Positions 34,033 to 43,257 of a DNA stretch of 64,000 nt are shown here, piece after piece. Within the stretch, counting starts at the first letter, position 1, and each line of letters begins with the position of its first letter. The stretch lies in the NCBI GenBank assembly GCA_021736785.1, contig JAIPFF010000004.1:62001-126000 (forward strand), read 5' to 3'. The position numbers and the translations under genes were made by a program. The notes under the pieces were generated by a model. That model saw only the letters and a list, made by a program, of their open reading frames with translations, had not been told where the DNA came from and did no database searches. The DNA is from Thiohalocapsa sp. (lineage in GTDB: Bacteria > Pseudomonadota > Gammaproteobacteria > Chromatiales > Chromatiaceae).

Positions 34033-34557
34033 TCAGGGACGTGCCACGCTGACGCGCAGACTCACGGAGTACTCGGCGTCACCGTCGCGCACGGCTACAG
34101 CGGTATCCCAGACCCCCGCCAGCGGGAACACCACCTCGGCGGTATAGCGCCCGCGCCCTTCTTCGATCATCGGCCGCGAAAAATCCCGCGTCGCGTCCGA
34201 GGGGCGATAAGCCAAGTAGGTCACTTGATCCGGCGAGACGGGTTGCCCCGCCTTGTCGACGACGACGTAGTAGACCTTCGTCGGCGTTTGCGCGGCAACC
34301 TCGGCCGGCACGTCGATGCGCATCGTCCAGCCGGGCCCTTCGGCCATGCGCGAAACGATCATTTGCTCGACATCCTGCCCTTCCTCGTAGTAGTCCTTGG
34401 AAACCAACCCGGGGTTCGTGGCGATGGCCAGCACCACCATCGTGATGTTGACGCCCAAGACCACCACCACGAGCCCGATCCAGCCGATGACCCACGGGCT
34501 GCGCCATGCGGAAGTCGGTTGCGCCGGCGCGGCGCCGACATTGCTCATCTCGTTCAT
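34033..34557 (-). CDS. ccoH: FixH/CcoH family cbb3 assembly protein
   Basis: This 174-residue protein stabilises early cbb3 subunit assemblies. It has one N-terminal membrane helix (WVIGWIGLVVVVLGVNITMV), then DYYEEGQDVEQMIVSRMAEG typical of FixH, and a periplasmic beta-rich domain with YLAYRPSDATRDF and FPLAGVWDTAVAVRDGD. Length is close to family average. It starts 8 nt after ccoG ends. Confidence 0.92.
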   Translation of the reverse strand: MNEMSNVGAAPAQPTSAWRSPWVIGWIGLVVVVLGVNITMVVLAIATNPGLVSKDYYEEGQDVEQMIVSRMAEGPGWTMRIDVPAEVAAQTPTKVYYVVVDKAGQPVSPDQVTYLAYRPSDATRDFSRPMIEEGRGRYTAEVVFPLAGVWDTAVAVRDGDAEYSVSLRVSVARP

Positions 34558-34564
34558 ACTTTAT

Positions 34565-35995
34565 CTACCGCCGCGGTCCGAAGAACGCGCTTTCCCGTTC
34601 AGTGGAGATATCACGCCCGTCCGGCAGCACCGCCTTTGCGTGGAAGATCACCGGAACCGTCTCGGACGGCAGATCTTTCCGCGCGATCTTCACGAACACG
34701 ATGGCCGGCGAAACTTCGCCGTGCTTGACCTGGAACGGCTCATCCGCGCCGACCAGGGTGATCGGCGCGGGACTCTCTGCCGAGATCGTGACCTGCAAGT
34801 CGTCGTTGGACTTGTTCAGCATCTTGAGCGTGTACTTGTTCTGTATCGAGCCGTCGCTCAACAGCACGAACAGCGGCGCTCGCTCGTGCAGCACTTTCAG
34901 CTCGATAGCCGACAGCGTGGTGAAGCCGTACAGGATACCAGCCAGCGCCACCGTCAGTATGGCGGTGTAGACCCAGACCCTGGCGCGCAGCAACAACGGC
35001 TTGACCGGCTTGCCTTCCAGTTCATCCAGCGAGGCGTAGCGAACCAGACCGCGCGGACGCCCGACCTTGTCCATGACGGCATCACAGGCATCGATGCAGA
35101 GACCGCAAGTGATGCAGCCTTCCTGCTGTCCTTGACGGATATCGACACCGGTCGGACACACCGCCACGCATTGATTGCAATCGACGCAATCGCCGGTGCT
35201 GCGGTTGTCCTCGGTCTCGCCCTTCTTCATGCGCCCGCGCGGCTCGCCGCGCGCCACGTCGTAGGTGGGCACGACCGTGGTCTTGTCCAGCATCACACCC
35301 TGGATGCGCGCATAGGGGCAGAGCCAAAAACAAGTCTGCTCGCGCAGCCAGCCGGCGAGCACGTAGGTGCCCACCATAAACAAGGCAACCGCCCCGTAGG
35401 CGGCGCCGTTTGCATTGCCGACGAAGAAGTCACGCCATAGCGGGCCGGCGCCGTAGAACCAGGCGACGAAGCTGAAGCCGGTCAGAAACCCGATCAGCAG
35501 CCAAATGCCGTGCTTGACACTGCGCACACCGATCCTGCGCCCGAGCGGCGCCTGATCCAGCTTCCGCCGCTGCTGGGGGCTGCCCTCCAGCTTCTCCTCG
35601 ATCCAGGTGAACACGTCCGTCCAAACCGTCTGGAAGCAGAAATAGCCGCAGTACACCCGCCCCACCAGGGCCGTCGCCACGGCAAGCAAAATCGCGAAGA
35701 ACAGCAGCAGCAGGGACAGCATCCAGAAATCCTGCGGCAGCACCGTGGCGCCGAACAGGTGATACTGGCGGTTGGGGATATCGAACAACACCGCTTGGCG
35801 GCCGTTCCAGCTAAGGTACGGCCCCAGAAAGAAGATCAGCCAGACCGAGGATGCGATCCACTTGATGCGTCGCCACTTTCCGGGAATGCGCTTGGCGTGG
35901 ATGGTTTCGCCGCCGGTGTTGACGTGCCAGTGCTCCGCCTCGGCATAGATATCGTCCATCGCGGCACGCTGGTCCGCGTTTTGGTTTGCTGTCAT
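34565..35995 (-). CDS. ccoG: cbb3 oxidase accessory protein CcoG (RdxA/FixG)
   Basis: This 476-residue membrane protein has two [4Fe-4S] motifs and reduces copper for cbb3 assembly. About five helices are present. The ferredoxin part reads CVDCNQCVAVCPTGVDI and CITCGLCIDACDAVMD (about residues 260-300), and VYCGYFCFQTVWTDVF is the conserved CxxxCP-type region, here CGYFC. The C-terminal Ig-like domain (LNKSNDDLQVTISAESP) is periplasmic. ATG at 35995 begins the conserved sequence; upstream open frame is not conserved in type. It is the first gene after a terminator that closes the ccoNOQP transcript, so it probably has its own promoter in 36003-36184. Confidence 0.94.
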   Translation of the reverse strand: MTANQNADQRAAMDDIYAEAEHWHVNTGGETIHAKRIPGKWRRIKWIASSVWLIFFLGPYLSWNGRQAVLFDIPNRQYHLFGATVLPQDFWMLSLLLLFFAILLAVATALVGRVYCGYFCFQTVWTDVFTWIEEKLEGSPQQRRKLDQAPLGRRIGVRSVKHGIWLLIGFLTGFSFVAWFYGAGPLWRDFFVGNANGAAYGAVALFMVGTYVLAGWLREQTCFWLCPYARIQGVMLDKTTVVPTYDVARGEPRGRMKKGETEDNRSTGDCVDCNQCVAVCPTGVDIRQGQQEGCITCGLCIDACDAVMDKVGRPRGLVRYASLDELEGKPVKPLLLRARVWVYTAILTVALAGILYGFTTLSAIELKVLHERAPLFVLLSDGSIQNKYTLKMLNKSNDDLQVTISAESPAPITLVGADEPFQVKHGEVSPAIVFVKIARKDLPSETVPVIFHAKAVLPDGRDISTERESAFFGPRR

Positions 35996-36184
35996 CTCGA
36001 ATGTCCTAACTGCGCGACAACTTGGGAGCAGGGGCGCGGCCCGATGGCGCACCGACTCCCGCCTTCGAATCGGAAATTGCAGCGCTGACTTGTCGTCCAA
36101 CACCTGCCACTTCGACAGCGCGGCGCCGTCGAAGCTCCTTGCGTGCTGCCGGCGAGCAGCCTATCCCCCGACCCGCCCGTGCAG

Positions 36185-36215
36185 AAAAAAAAAGGGAGAT
36201 GCAAGATCCCCCTTT
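36185..36215 (-). terminator. Strong rho-independent terminator after the oxidase structural operon
   Basis: On the minus strand AAAGGGGGAT-CTTGC-ATCTCCCTTT forms a 10-bp stem (one G-U pair) with a 5-nt loop, followed by a run of T. It lies 28 nt after the 44-codon ORF and separates ccoNOQP from ccoGHIS. Confidence 0.9.
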
Positions 36216-36242
36216 TCAGTCACTCCTCGTCTCCGCCGATCT

Positions 36243-36377
36243 TTATTGGTGCTCGCCTTTGTGCCGCTCCGCGTCCTCGTTCATCAGCTTCACGACTTTG
36301 AAGCCGAGATAGATGAAGATGACGACGGCGATCACGACGCTGATTATCGATCCCCAAAACACCGCATCTAGGTGCAT
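36243..36377 (-). CDS. Small single-span membrane protein in the cco operon (44 residues)
   Basis: An ATG at 36377 with AGGAGG 5 nt before it opens a 44-codon frame to TAA at 36243. The product starts MHLDAVFWG, has one membrane helix (SIISVVIAVVIFIYLGFKVV) and a charged tail (KLMNEDAERHKGEHQ). It lies 153 nt after ccoP and just before the operon terminator. Position and shape resemble small accessory subunits of cbb3 oxidases such as CcoM, but I cannot show sequence similarity by eye. The strong ribosome site and terminator position make it a real gene. Confidence 0.75.
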   Translation of the reverse strand: MHLDAVFWGSIISVVIAVVIFIYLGFKVVKLMNEDAERHKGEHQ

Positions 36378-36530
36378 GGCATCCTCCTGGTCTGAGTCTT
36401 TTTCATCGCGGGCCGGTTCCCCGCGAGCCGGGGAGCGGCCGCGACGGACGGCAGCACGGCCACCGCAGGATCGGCGTTGCCGGCCCCGAAGCGCCCGATG
36501 CCTCGCGGGCGCTCGTTGCCGGCCACCGTA

Positions 36531-37451
36531 TTATTTTCCGCCGCCGAGTTGGTGGACGTAGACGGTCAGCATTTTGATTTGGTCCGGCGAAAGCTTGCCC
36601 TCCAGCTGCCCGACCTGCGCAAACGCCGGCATAACCGCATCGCGGGTCTGCTCGACACCTGGCTGGTTAACGCCGTACGTGATCGTGTGCTTGGCGCTCT
36701 CGTAGCCGCCCGGCTCGAACCGCCAGATGCTGTCTGTCAGGTTCGCGGCGCCAACGCTCACGATGGTGCCGTCGGGCAACTCCGCGAGAACGCCGTTGCC
36801 GGTTGTCCCGTGACAGGCGTTGCAGCCCTTGGCGTTGTACAGGGCCCAGGCCTCGTCGCTGCCCTTGCCTCCTTCGGCCAGTTCGACGGTGAGCGTCGCC
36901 AGGGTGTCGATCTCTTCCGGCGTCAGAATCGACTGGTGAGCCGTCATCGCCCCTTTGCGCCCGTTGGTGACCGACTCCTGGATCTTCGCCAGCGAGCCGC
37001 CGTAGAGCCAGTCGTCATCGGCCAGCACCGGATAACCGGGGTTACCTTGGCCGCCGCTGCCATGACAGCCTGCACAGTAGTCGCCGAACAACACCTTGGA
37101 CGACGCAAGGGTGTACTGGGTCAGACCGGGATCCTCCAGAATCTGCGCCGGCGTCAGCTGAGCGATCTGCTCGTCGTATTGGGCACGGACCGCCCGCACC
37201 TGCTCCATGCCCTTCTCGTACTCCTTGATGGACGTCCATCCGAGGATGCCCTTGGTGTACCCGTCGCCCTGTTCCGGCTGATAAGGCAGCGGCCACGTCG
37301 GATACAAGATGCTGTACAGCACAACCCAGCCAATGGAGACCCAAAAAGCGATCATCCACCAGCGCGGAGGCGGGTTCTTCAGTTCGCGCAGGTTGTCGTC
37401 CCAAAAATGCCCGGTGTTGTTCTCACCCGGGAACGGGTTATTTTCCGCCAT
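36531..37451 (-). CDS. ccoP: cbb3 oxidase subunit III, diheme cytochrome c
   Basis: This 306-residue subunit passes electrons from soluble cytochrome c towards CcoO/CcoN. An N-terminal segment DDNLRELKNPPPRWW precedes the membrane helix (MIAFWVSIGWVVLYSILYP). The two heme-c sites are CAGCH (about residue 127) and CNACH (about 213), with distal methionines expected later (AVMPAFAQVG). ATG at 37451 lies inside the end of ccoQ (14-nt overlap). Confidence 0.95.
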   Translation of the reverse strand: MAENNPFPGENNTGHFWDDNLRELKNPPPRWWMIAFWVSIGWVVLYSILYPTWPLPYQPEQGDGYTKGILGWTSIKEYEKGMEQVRAVRAQYDEQIAQLTPAQILEDPGLTQYTLASSKVLFGDYCAGCHGSGGQGNPGYPVLADDDWLYGGSLAKIQESVTNGRKGAMTAHQSILTPEEIDTLATLTVELAEGGKGSDEAWALYNAKGCNACHGTTGNGVLAELPDGTIVSVGAANLTDSIWRFEPGGYESAKHTITYGVNQPGVEQTRDAVMPAFAQVGQLEGKLSPDQIKMLTVYVHQLGGGK

Positions 37452-37644
37452 CGTTTTCTCCGATGTCCGCTTCGTCTTCTTCGAACGGGATATGCTTGCG
37501 GGATTCAAGCTTGTCCCGATTCTTGGGCCGAAATACCTGGAAATACGCCACGACCATCAGGACGAAAATGACGACCGTAAGGATCGTGCCGACCCAGTCG
37601 GTGGCCGTCATCGCCGCCCAATCGGTTTGGAAGTAGTCCAGCAT
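37438..37644 (-). CDS. ccoQ: cbb3 oxidase subunit CcoQ
   Basis: This 68-residue protein has one membrane helix (WVGTILTVVIFVLMVVAYFQ) followed by VFRPKNRDKLESRKHIPFEE, the typical CcoQ/FixQ ending. It stabilises the complex. It begins 1 nt after the ccoO stop (TAA-C-ATG) and overlaps ccoP by 14 nt, so translation of the three is coupled. Confidence 0.93.
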   Translation of the reverse strand: MLDYFQTDWAAMTATDWVGTILTVVIFVLMVVAYFQVFRPKNRDKLESRKHIPFEEDEADIGENDGGK

Positions 37645-37645
37645 G

Positions 37646-38398
37646 TTACTGGCGATACTCCACGCCTGGCTCCAGTTTGGCCATCGTGCCGAGAACCTGC
37701 AGATAGGCGACCATTGCGTCCATCTCGGTCTTGCCCTCGACCAGTGCGGGGGCGTTCTCGATATCGGCGTCGTGATAAGGGACGCCGATCGCACGCAAGC
37801 CCTTCATGTGGCGCTGCATCCTCTTGCCCTTGACCATGCGATCGTCGAGCCACGGGTAATTGGGCATCACCGATTCCGGCACCACGGAGCGCGGCGCCCT
37901 AAGGTGCTGGCGGTGCCATTCGTCGGAGTACTTTCCGCCCAGGCGAGCCATATCCGGCCCCGTGCGCTTCGAGCCCCACTGGAACGGGTGGTCGAACATC
38001 GATTCCGACGCCAGCGAATAGTGCCCGTAGCGCTCGCGCTCGTCGCGGAACGGGCGGACCATCTGGGAATGACACAGATAGCAGCCCTCGCGTTGGTAAA
38101 CGTCGCGGCCCGCCAGCTCAAGAGCCGTGTACGGGCGAACGCCGTCACCCGGCTTCCAGTTCCACTGCTCTTTGCCGTCCCCGCTCACCGTGACGATCGG
38201 CTGCGAGGCGGGCTCCTTCGCATTCCATACGATTTCGGGGAAGCGGTTCGCCTCCTCGGTGCTCTTCAAATAGAAGAGCGGAACGATTTCCACGATACCG
38301 CCGACTGAAAGCGCCAGTGCCAGCACGATCAGCAAGCCCCAGATGTTGCGCTCCATGCGCTCCTGCAGTCCCTTCGGCGGCGTATTGTTATCTGCCAT
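37646..38398 (-). CDS. ccoO: cbb3 oxidase subunit II, monoheme cytochrome c
   Basis: This 250-residue subunit has an N-terminal membrane anchor ([20 protein letters not shown]) and one heme-c site, [20 protein letters not shown], with the flanking [17 protein letters not shown] typical of CcoO/FixO. MPNYPWL provides the likely axial methionine. Length is normal. It starts 22 nt after ccoN. Confidence 0.96.
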   Translation of the reverse strand: MADNNTPPKGLQERMERNIWGLLIVLALALSVGGIVEIVPLFYLKSTEEANRFPEIVWNAKEPASQPIVTVSGDGKEQWNWKPGDGVRPYTALELAGRDVYQREGCYLCHSQMVRPFRDERERYGHYSLASESMFDHPFQWGSKRTGPDMARLGGKYSDEWHRQHLRAPRSVVPESVMPNYPWLDDRMVKGKRMQRHMKGLRAIGVPYHDADIENAPALVEGKTEMDAMVAYLQVLGTMAKLEPGVEYRQ

Positions 38399-38420
38399 TG
38401 GTCTCTACCTCTTTGACTGC

Positions 38421-39872
38421 TCAGGCCGCTGCGGGAGCAACGCCGGCGCGCGCTTCGCGCAGGGTGCCTTGGTTTGCGGCCTTACGCACGGTCATCAGGA
38501 TGTTGAAGAGCATGATGATGGCGCCGAGCAGGAAGATGCCGCCGCCGACCGCGCGCATCGCATAGTACGGATGCATCGCCGCGACGGACTCGACGAACGT
38601 GTAGGCCAGCGTGCCGTACTCGTCGTAGGCCCGCCACATCAGGCCCTGCATGATGCCGGAAACCCACATCGCGACGACGTAGATGACCGTACCGATGGTC
38701 GCGGTCCAGAAGTGGACGTTGACCAGAGATTCCGACCACATCGACGTATGCCAAAGGCGGGTCATCAGGTGGTAGATCGCGCCGATCGAGATGCCGGCGA
38801 CCCAGCCCAGCGCTCCCGAATGCACGTGACCGATGGTCCAGTCGGTGTAGTGAGACAGCGCGTTGACCGTCTTCAGGGACATGACCGGCCCTTCGAAGGT
38901 GGACATGGCGTAGAAGGCCAGCGCAATGATCAAGAAGCGCAGCACATAGTCGGTGCGCAGTTTGTCCCAGGCGCCGGATAGCGTCATCATACCGTTTACG
39001 GCGCCACCCCAGGACGGGATGATCATGGCCAGCGAAACGGCGGCACCCAGCGAGCCGGTCCAATCCGGCAGCGCCGTGTAGTGCAGATGGTGGGCGCCGA
39101 GCCAGACATACCCGAACATCAGTGCCCAGAAGTGGATCACGGACAGGCGATAGGAGTAGACCGGACGGTTGGCCTGCTTCGGCACGAAATAGTACATGAT
39201 GCCGAGGAAGCCGGCGGTCAGGTAGAAGCCCACCGCGTTGTGGCCCCACCACCATTGAATCATCGCGTCCTGCACGCCGGAGAACAGGCTATAGGACTTG
39301 AACAGGCCGACGGGAATCGACAGGCTGTTGACGACGTGGAGGTAGACAATCATCACCATCATGCCCAGGAAGAACCAGTTCGACACATAGATGTGCGAGG
39401 TCTTGCGGTTGGCGATGGTCATGATGAAGTTGATCGTGAAGGCCAGCCAGACGACGGCGATCAGGATGTCGATCGGCCACTCGAGCTCGGCGTACTCCTT
39501 CGACTGGGTCAGGCCCAGCGGCAGAGTGATCACGGCCAGCACGATGATGGCGTTCCAGCCCCAGAACGTGAACCAGGCGAGCTTATCGCTCCAAAGCCTG
39601 ACGCCACAGGTCCGCTGAACGGTGTAGAAGGCGGTCGCCATCAGCGTACAGCCACCGAACGCGAAGATCACCGCATTGGTGTGCACGGGACGCAGGCGGC
39701 CGAAGGAAAGATAGGGACTGTCGAAATTGAGGAACGGCCAAGCCAGTTCCGATGCGATGTAGACGCCCACGGCAGCGCCCACGACCAAGTAGACGACCGC
39801 CATGACCGTGAACCAGCGAACGACGTCGAAGCTATACTTCTGTTCGGCTATCCGATCAGCTGTGGCTTCCAT
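38421..39872 (-). CDS. ccoN: cbb3 oxidase catalytic subunit I
   Basis: This 483-residue subunit reduces O2 at the heme b3-CuB site. Twelve membrane helices are visible. Conserved parts include [20 protein letters not shown] (CuB-region histidine), [32 protein letters not shown] and [15 protein letters not shown]. It is the first gene of ccoNOQP. The 321-nt gap upstream (39873-40193) has a possible TTGACT-17-TGTGAT promoter on the minus strand; I found no FNR box there, which is unusual for this operon. ATG at 39872. Confidence 0.97.
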   Translation of the reverse strand: MEATADRIAEQKYSFDVVRWFTVMAVVYLVVGAAVGVYIASELAWPFLNFDSPYLSFGRLRPVHTNAVIFAFGGCTLMATAFYTVQRTCGVRLWSDKLAWFTFWGWNAIIVLAVITLPLGLTQSKEYAELEWPIDILIAVVWLAFTINFIMTIANRKTSHIYVSNWFFLGMMVMIVYLHVVNSLSIPVGLFKSYSLFSGVQDAMIQWWWGHNAVGFYLTAGFLGIMYYFVPKQANRPVYSYRLSVIHFWALMFGYVWLGAHHLHYTALPDWTGSLGAAVSLAMIIPSWGGAVNGMMTLSGAWDKLRTDYVLRFLIIALAFYAMSTFEGPVMSLKTVNALSHYTDWTIGHVHSGALGWVAGISIGAIYHLMTRLWHTSMWSESLVNVHFWTATIGTVIYVVAMWVSGIMQGLMWRAYDEYGTLAYTFVESVAAMHPYYAMRAVGGGIFLLGAIIMLFNILMTVRKAANQGTLREARAGVAPAAA

Positions 39873-40193
39873 AGAACCCCCACAAAAACTGGGAAAAGAG
39901 AGGAGTGGCGTCAGGGCATCCGGCCCTGGATCTTATGCGTGATATCCACAACGCAGGACGCCGGCAATCACACTGGATCGGGGGTCGAAAGTCAAGGTTA
40001 TCGAGCCACACGAAACGCCCGTGTGCGGCATATGACACAGTTTGTCATGACGCTCGTCAGTTTGCACCGACTGTCCAAAGGCGCCTTCAAGGCACTCTTT
40101 CAGGGGGAGTTTCAGGTAAACGAGTAGCGTGCGCATCCGCGCGCGGCCGGCGCGGGAGCGCACGTGAGGGGGGATCGGCCGGCGGGCGCCGGC

Positions 40194-41249
40194 CTACTTG
40201 AAGAAAGAATCGACCGAGAAGCCTTCCTTCTCGAGGATGTCCCGCAGCCGGCGCAGCGCGTCCATCTGGATCTGGCGGACGCGCTCGCGCGTGACACCGA
40301 GCTCCTGCGCCACCCGCTCGAGCGTGGAATGCTCGTAACCGTGCAGGCCGAAGCGGCGCTCGACGACTTCGCGCTGTTTGTCGTTCAGTTTCTCCAGCCA
40401 CTGATCGAGGTTGGAGTGGATGTCGTTGTCCTGGATGTCGTCGCTCGGGTCATGCGCGGCGTCGTCCTGGAGCATCTCCACCAGCGGCTTATCGGCGTCC
40501 TTGCCGTAAGGCGTATCCACGGACGCGATGCGCTCGTTCAGGCCGAGCATCCGCTTGACCTCGCCGATGGGCTTGTCGAGCAGGTCCGCGACTTCTTCGG
40601 TGGTTGGCTCGTGGTCGAGTTGCTGCGAGAGCATCCGCGTCGCCTTCAGATACACGTTGATCTCTTTGACGACGTGGATCGGCAGCCGCACCGTGCGTGT
40701 CTGATTCATGATGGCCCGCTCGATGGTTTGACGGATCCACCAAGTGGCATAGGTCGAGAAGCGAAAGCCGCGCTCGGGATCGAACTTCTCCACAGCCCGG
40801 ATCAACCCCAAGTTGCCTTCCTCGATCAGGTCGAGCAGCGGTAGCCCGCGGTTGAGGTAACGCCGCGCGATCTTCACGACCAGGCGCAGATTGCTGACGA
40901 TCATGCGCCCGCGCGCCGCTTCGTCGCCCTGCTGCGCCAGACGCGCGTAGTGCACCTCCTCCTCGGCGGTCAGCAGCTTCGATTCGCCGATCTCGTTCAG
41001 ATACAGCCGCGTGGCGTCGAAGTCCGCGTCGCCGGCCGCGAATCGGCGCGGCTCCCGGCTCTGTACCTCGGTGTCGTCCGCGACGGCCGCATCGACCTCA
41101 TCGACAGCATCGACAGCATCGACTTCGTCGATGTCGTCGTCGGAAACGTCGTCATCGTCGGCGTCCATGTCGACGTTCGCGTCGAGCAGGATGTCGTCGT
41201 TTGGAATCGACTCGGTGTCCGGTTCCGCATCCGGCTTCTGAGTTGGCAT
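40194..41249 (-). CDS. rpoS: RNA polymerase sigma factor RpoS
   Basis: This 351-residue sigma factor directs general stress and stationary-phase transcription. Region 1.2 begins [20 protein letters not shown], region 2 is [20 protein letters not shown] with [20 protein letters not shown] and [20 protein letters not shown], and region 4 ends [20 protein letters not shown]. The missing region 1.1 and the nlpD neighbour separate it from RpoD. The N-terminal about 70 residues are highly acidic and repetitive ([20 protein letters not shown]), longer than in E. coli. ATG at 41249 with GAGGAG upstream. A GC palindrome (40178-40195) overlaps the stop codon. Confidence 0.95.
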   Translation of the reverse strand: MPTQKPDAEPDTESIPNDDILLDANVDMDADDDDVSDDDIDEVDAVDAVDEVDAAVADDTEVQSREPRRFAAGDADFDATRLYLNEIGESKLLTAEEEVHYARLAQQGDEAARGRMIVSNLRLVVKIARRYLNRGLPLLDLIEEGNLGLIRAVEKFDPERGFRFSTYATWWIRQTIERAIMNQTRTVRLPIHVVKEINVYLKATRMLSQQLDHEPTTEEVADLLDKPIGEVKRMLGLNERIASVDTPYGKDADKPLVEMLQDDAAHDPSDDIQDNDIHSNLDQWLEKLNDKQREVVERRFGLHGYEHSTLERVAQELGVTRERVRQIQMDALRRLRDILEKEGFSVDSFFK

Positions 41250-41693
41250 TGGACACTCCTCGCAATCTGCTGCAAACGCCGACCCGGCATGCTGCGCGGA
41301 AAGACCTGCGCGCGGCGCGCCCGGTATCCGCCCCCCGGAGAGCGCGCCCCGAAGATGCCGTTCAGGCGAGCATCGCGCGGACCGCCCGCGCAAAGCGTCG
41401 CGCCGGCGCGTGTACTCGTGCGTGATCGGCGACGAATGGCGGCATGGCATCCTGCTCCAAAGACGGCAGTGGTTGAATCCGTAGAATCCCTGAGAGACCT
41501 GCGCCTCGGCTCCGGGCGATCGACCCTTCTTGCCGCCGGAGTCTGCAGTGGCGGCGCGCCGTGGCGATCACGCGATGTTCTAGTTGTTATCGGCCGTGGC
41601 GAGCGGCATCGCTCGGTCGTTGATCTCGATCAAACCCGGAACCCGGTTTTCGCTGACCGAACGCGGCACCCGGCGACGCGCCCGACGCGTTTT
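41250..41693 (-). other. Long leader between nlpD and rpoS
   Basis: These 444 nt hold no supported gene. In E. coli rpoS is mainly transcribed from inside nlpD with a leader of over 500 nt that small RNAs regulate; this gap is placed to be a similar leader. I cannot identify its promoter or a fold with confidence. Confidence 0.4.
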
Positions 41694-42479
41694 TCAGGGT
41701 GACGCCGGCAAAAAACGCAGCGGATCGACGGCAATGCCGTCTTTTCGAATCTCGAAGTGCAGCAGGCTCTCTCCGTTTGCCGCCTGCCCGACCTCGGCCA
41801 GTTGCTGACCCCGCTTGACCTTCTCCCCTTCGCGGGCGAGCAATCGGCGGTTGAAGCCATAAGCACTCAGATACCTTGTATTGTGTTTTACGATGATAAG
41901 GTTGCCGTAACCCTTGAGTCCACTACCGCTGTAGACGACCGTACCATCGGCCGCGGAGGCAACCGGTTTACCCGCGCCCGCGGCAATGCGGATGCCTTGG
42001 CGCGATGGATCCCCTGCATTGAAGCTCTGTTTCATGCGCCCCGACACCGGCCAGGACCAGCGAATGCCGGAGCTCGCCGCGTCCGCGCCGGCAGTGGCCG
42101 GACGCGGCGACGCTCGCACCGCACCGGCCGCCGGCGCCGACCTCGCCGCGGTGCGCGCCGCGCTCGCGCCGCCGGTCGGCGGCTTCACCCGCAGCAGACC
42201 GCCCGCATAGATTGCGTAGGGAGGCGCCAGACCGTTCCAGCCAGCGAGCGTGCGGGTGGAGACGCGCTCACGCTCGGCGATCTCGCTCAGGGTATCGCCT
42301 CGGCGCACACGGTAATAGCCCGGCGGTGCCGGGCCATAGCCGCGGCTGTCCACCGGCGCCAGCCCGCCGCCGCAGCCGGCCGTCAGCAGCACCAGCGCAC
42401 ACAGCAGCCAAGCCCCGGCGGCGGGGCGCACGTAGGACGCAATCGTGAATCCGGGGAGTGTCTGCGGCATCACGCACAT
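41694..42479 (-). CDS. nlpD: Lipoprotein NlpD (LysM and degenerate M23 domain)
   Basis: NlpD activates cell-wall amidases at division. This 261-residue protein has a lipoprotein signal ending LVLLTAGC (Cys36 lipid site), a LysM domain (YYRVRRGDTLSEIAERERVS), an Ala/Pro linker and a C-terminal LytM domain (SWPVSGRMKQSFNAGDPSRQ, ADGTVVYSGSGLKGYGNLII, LLHFEIRKDG). In active M23 enzymes the metal ligands lie in GxDI and YxHL; here they are GIRIA and SAYGF, so it should not cleave peptidoglycan itself, as expected for an activator. ATG at 42479; two other starts lie within 9 nt and the ribosome site is weak. Confidence 0.92.
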   Translation of the reverse strand: MCVMPQTLPGFTIASYVRPAAGAWLLCALVLLTAGCGGGLAPVDSRGYGPAPPGYYRVRRGDTLSEIAERERVSTRTLAGWNGLAPPYAIYAGGLLRVKPPTGGASAARTAARSAPAAGAVRASPRPATAGADAASSGIRWSWPVSGRMKQSFNAGDPSRQGIRIAAGAGKPVASAADGTVVYSGSGLKGYGNLIIVKHNTRYLSAYGFNRRLLAREGEKVKRGQQLAEVGQAANGESLLHFEIRKDGIAVDPLRFLPASP

Positions 42480-42494
42480 GCGATCCAGGCCGGA

Positions 42495-42578
42495 TCAGCC
42501 CAGCAGGATGACCAGGGCCACCAGCGCTATCATGATCCAACCCATGCTGTCGACATATCGGCGCAGCCGGCACTCCAT
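42495..42578 (-). CDS. 27-residue membrane peptide between pcm and nlpD
   Basis: A frame starts at ATG 42578, one nucleotide after the pcm stop (TGA-T-ATG), with GGAGGA 10 nt before it inside the pcm 3' end, and ends at TGA 42495, 15 nt before nlpD. The product MECRLRRYVDSMG is followed by one short hydrophobic helix (WIMIALVALVILLG). Positive residues in front of the helix suggest a cytoplasmic N-terminus. Coupling, spacing and composition support a real gene; the function is unknown. In some relatives a membrane protein gene occupies this place. Confidence 0.55.
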   Translation of the reverse strand: MECRLRRYVDSMGWIMIALVALVILLG

Positions 42579-42579
42579 A

Positions 42580-43257
42580 TCAAGCGATTCCTCCGAGAAG
42601 CGGAACGAAGGTCACGGGCTCCAATAGCTCGTGCCTATAGCCGAAATTCGTGCGCGTCAAGCGCACCAGCACTTGGCCCTTGCCGCGATCCAGCGGCAAC
42701 ACCATGCGACCGCCCGGAGCGAGTTGTTCGGCCAGCAGCCGGGGCACGCCGTCCGCCGCGGCGGTAATCAGGATGCCGTCGAACGGCGCATATTCGGGCC
42801 AGCCCAGCGCACCGTCGCCATAGCGCAGCCTGACGTTGCGGTAGCGCAGTTCGCGCAGCCGCTGCTCGGCGCGCTGCCAGAGTGCGGAGACGCGCTCGAC
42901 GCTGTAGACGCGACGCACCAGCGAGGCAAGCACCGCGGTCTGAAAGCCGGAGCCGGTGCCGATCTCCAGCACCGTCGCGCAGCACCCCGATTGCAGCAGG
43001 GCCTGCGTCATACGCGCGACCATGTACGGCTGCGAGATGGTCTGACCATGACCGATAGGCAGCGCCGCATCCTCGTAGGCGTGGCTCGCGAGCGCCTCGT
43101 CGACGAACAGATGCCGCGGCACCCGCGCCATCACTTCGAGGACGCGGGCATCGCCGATGCCCGCGTCGATCAGCCGCTCGACGAGCCGCTCGCGCACTCG
43201 CGGCGAGGAGGCCGCACCCGCCGTCGTCTGCGCAATGCCGGTATTCGCCGTTGTCAC
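42580..43257 (-). CDS. pcm: Protein-L-isoaspartate O-methyltransferase
   Basis: This 225-residue enzyme methylates isoaspartyl residues in aged proteins using S-adenosylmethionine. [40 protein letters not shown] and the SAM loop [15 protein letters not shown] are diagnostic, as is [20 protein letters not shown]. The start is GTG at 43257, overlapping the surE stop (GTGA); the open frame upstream is only the surE shadow. Order surE-pcm-nlpD-rpoS is conserved. Confidence 0.94.
   Translation of the reverse strand: MTTANTGIAQTTAGAASSPRVRERLVERLIDAGIGDARVLEVMARVPRHLFVDEALASHAYEDAALPIGHGQTISQPYMVARMTQALLQSGCCATVLEIGTGSGFQTAVLASLVRRVYSVERVSALWQRAEQRLRELRYRNVRLRYGDGALGWPEYAPFDGILITAAADGVPRLLAEQLAPGGRMVLPLDRGKGQVLVRLTRTNFGYRHELLEPVTFVPLLGGIA

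Noticed and set aside
31643-34147. An 834-codon plus-strand frame opposite ccoI
   Set aside because: Antisense shadow of a well-defined P-type ATPase; Gln/Arg/His-rich with no domain.
40139-40195. Rho-independent terminator after rpsA-like or rpoS genes in this GC palindrome
   Set aside because: The palindrome overlaps the rpoS stop and has no T tract.
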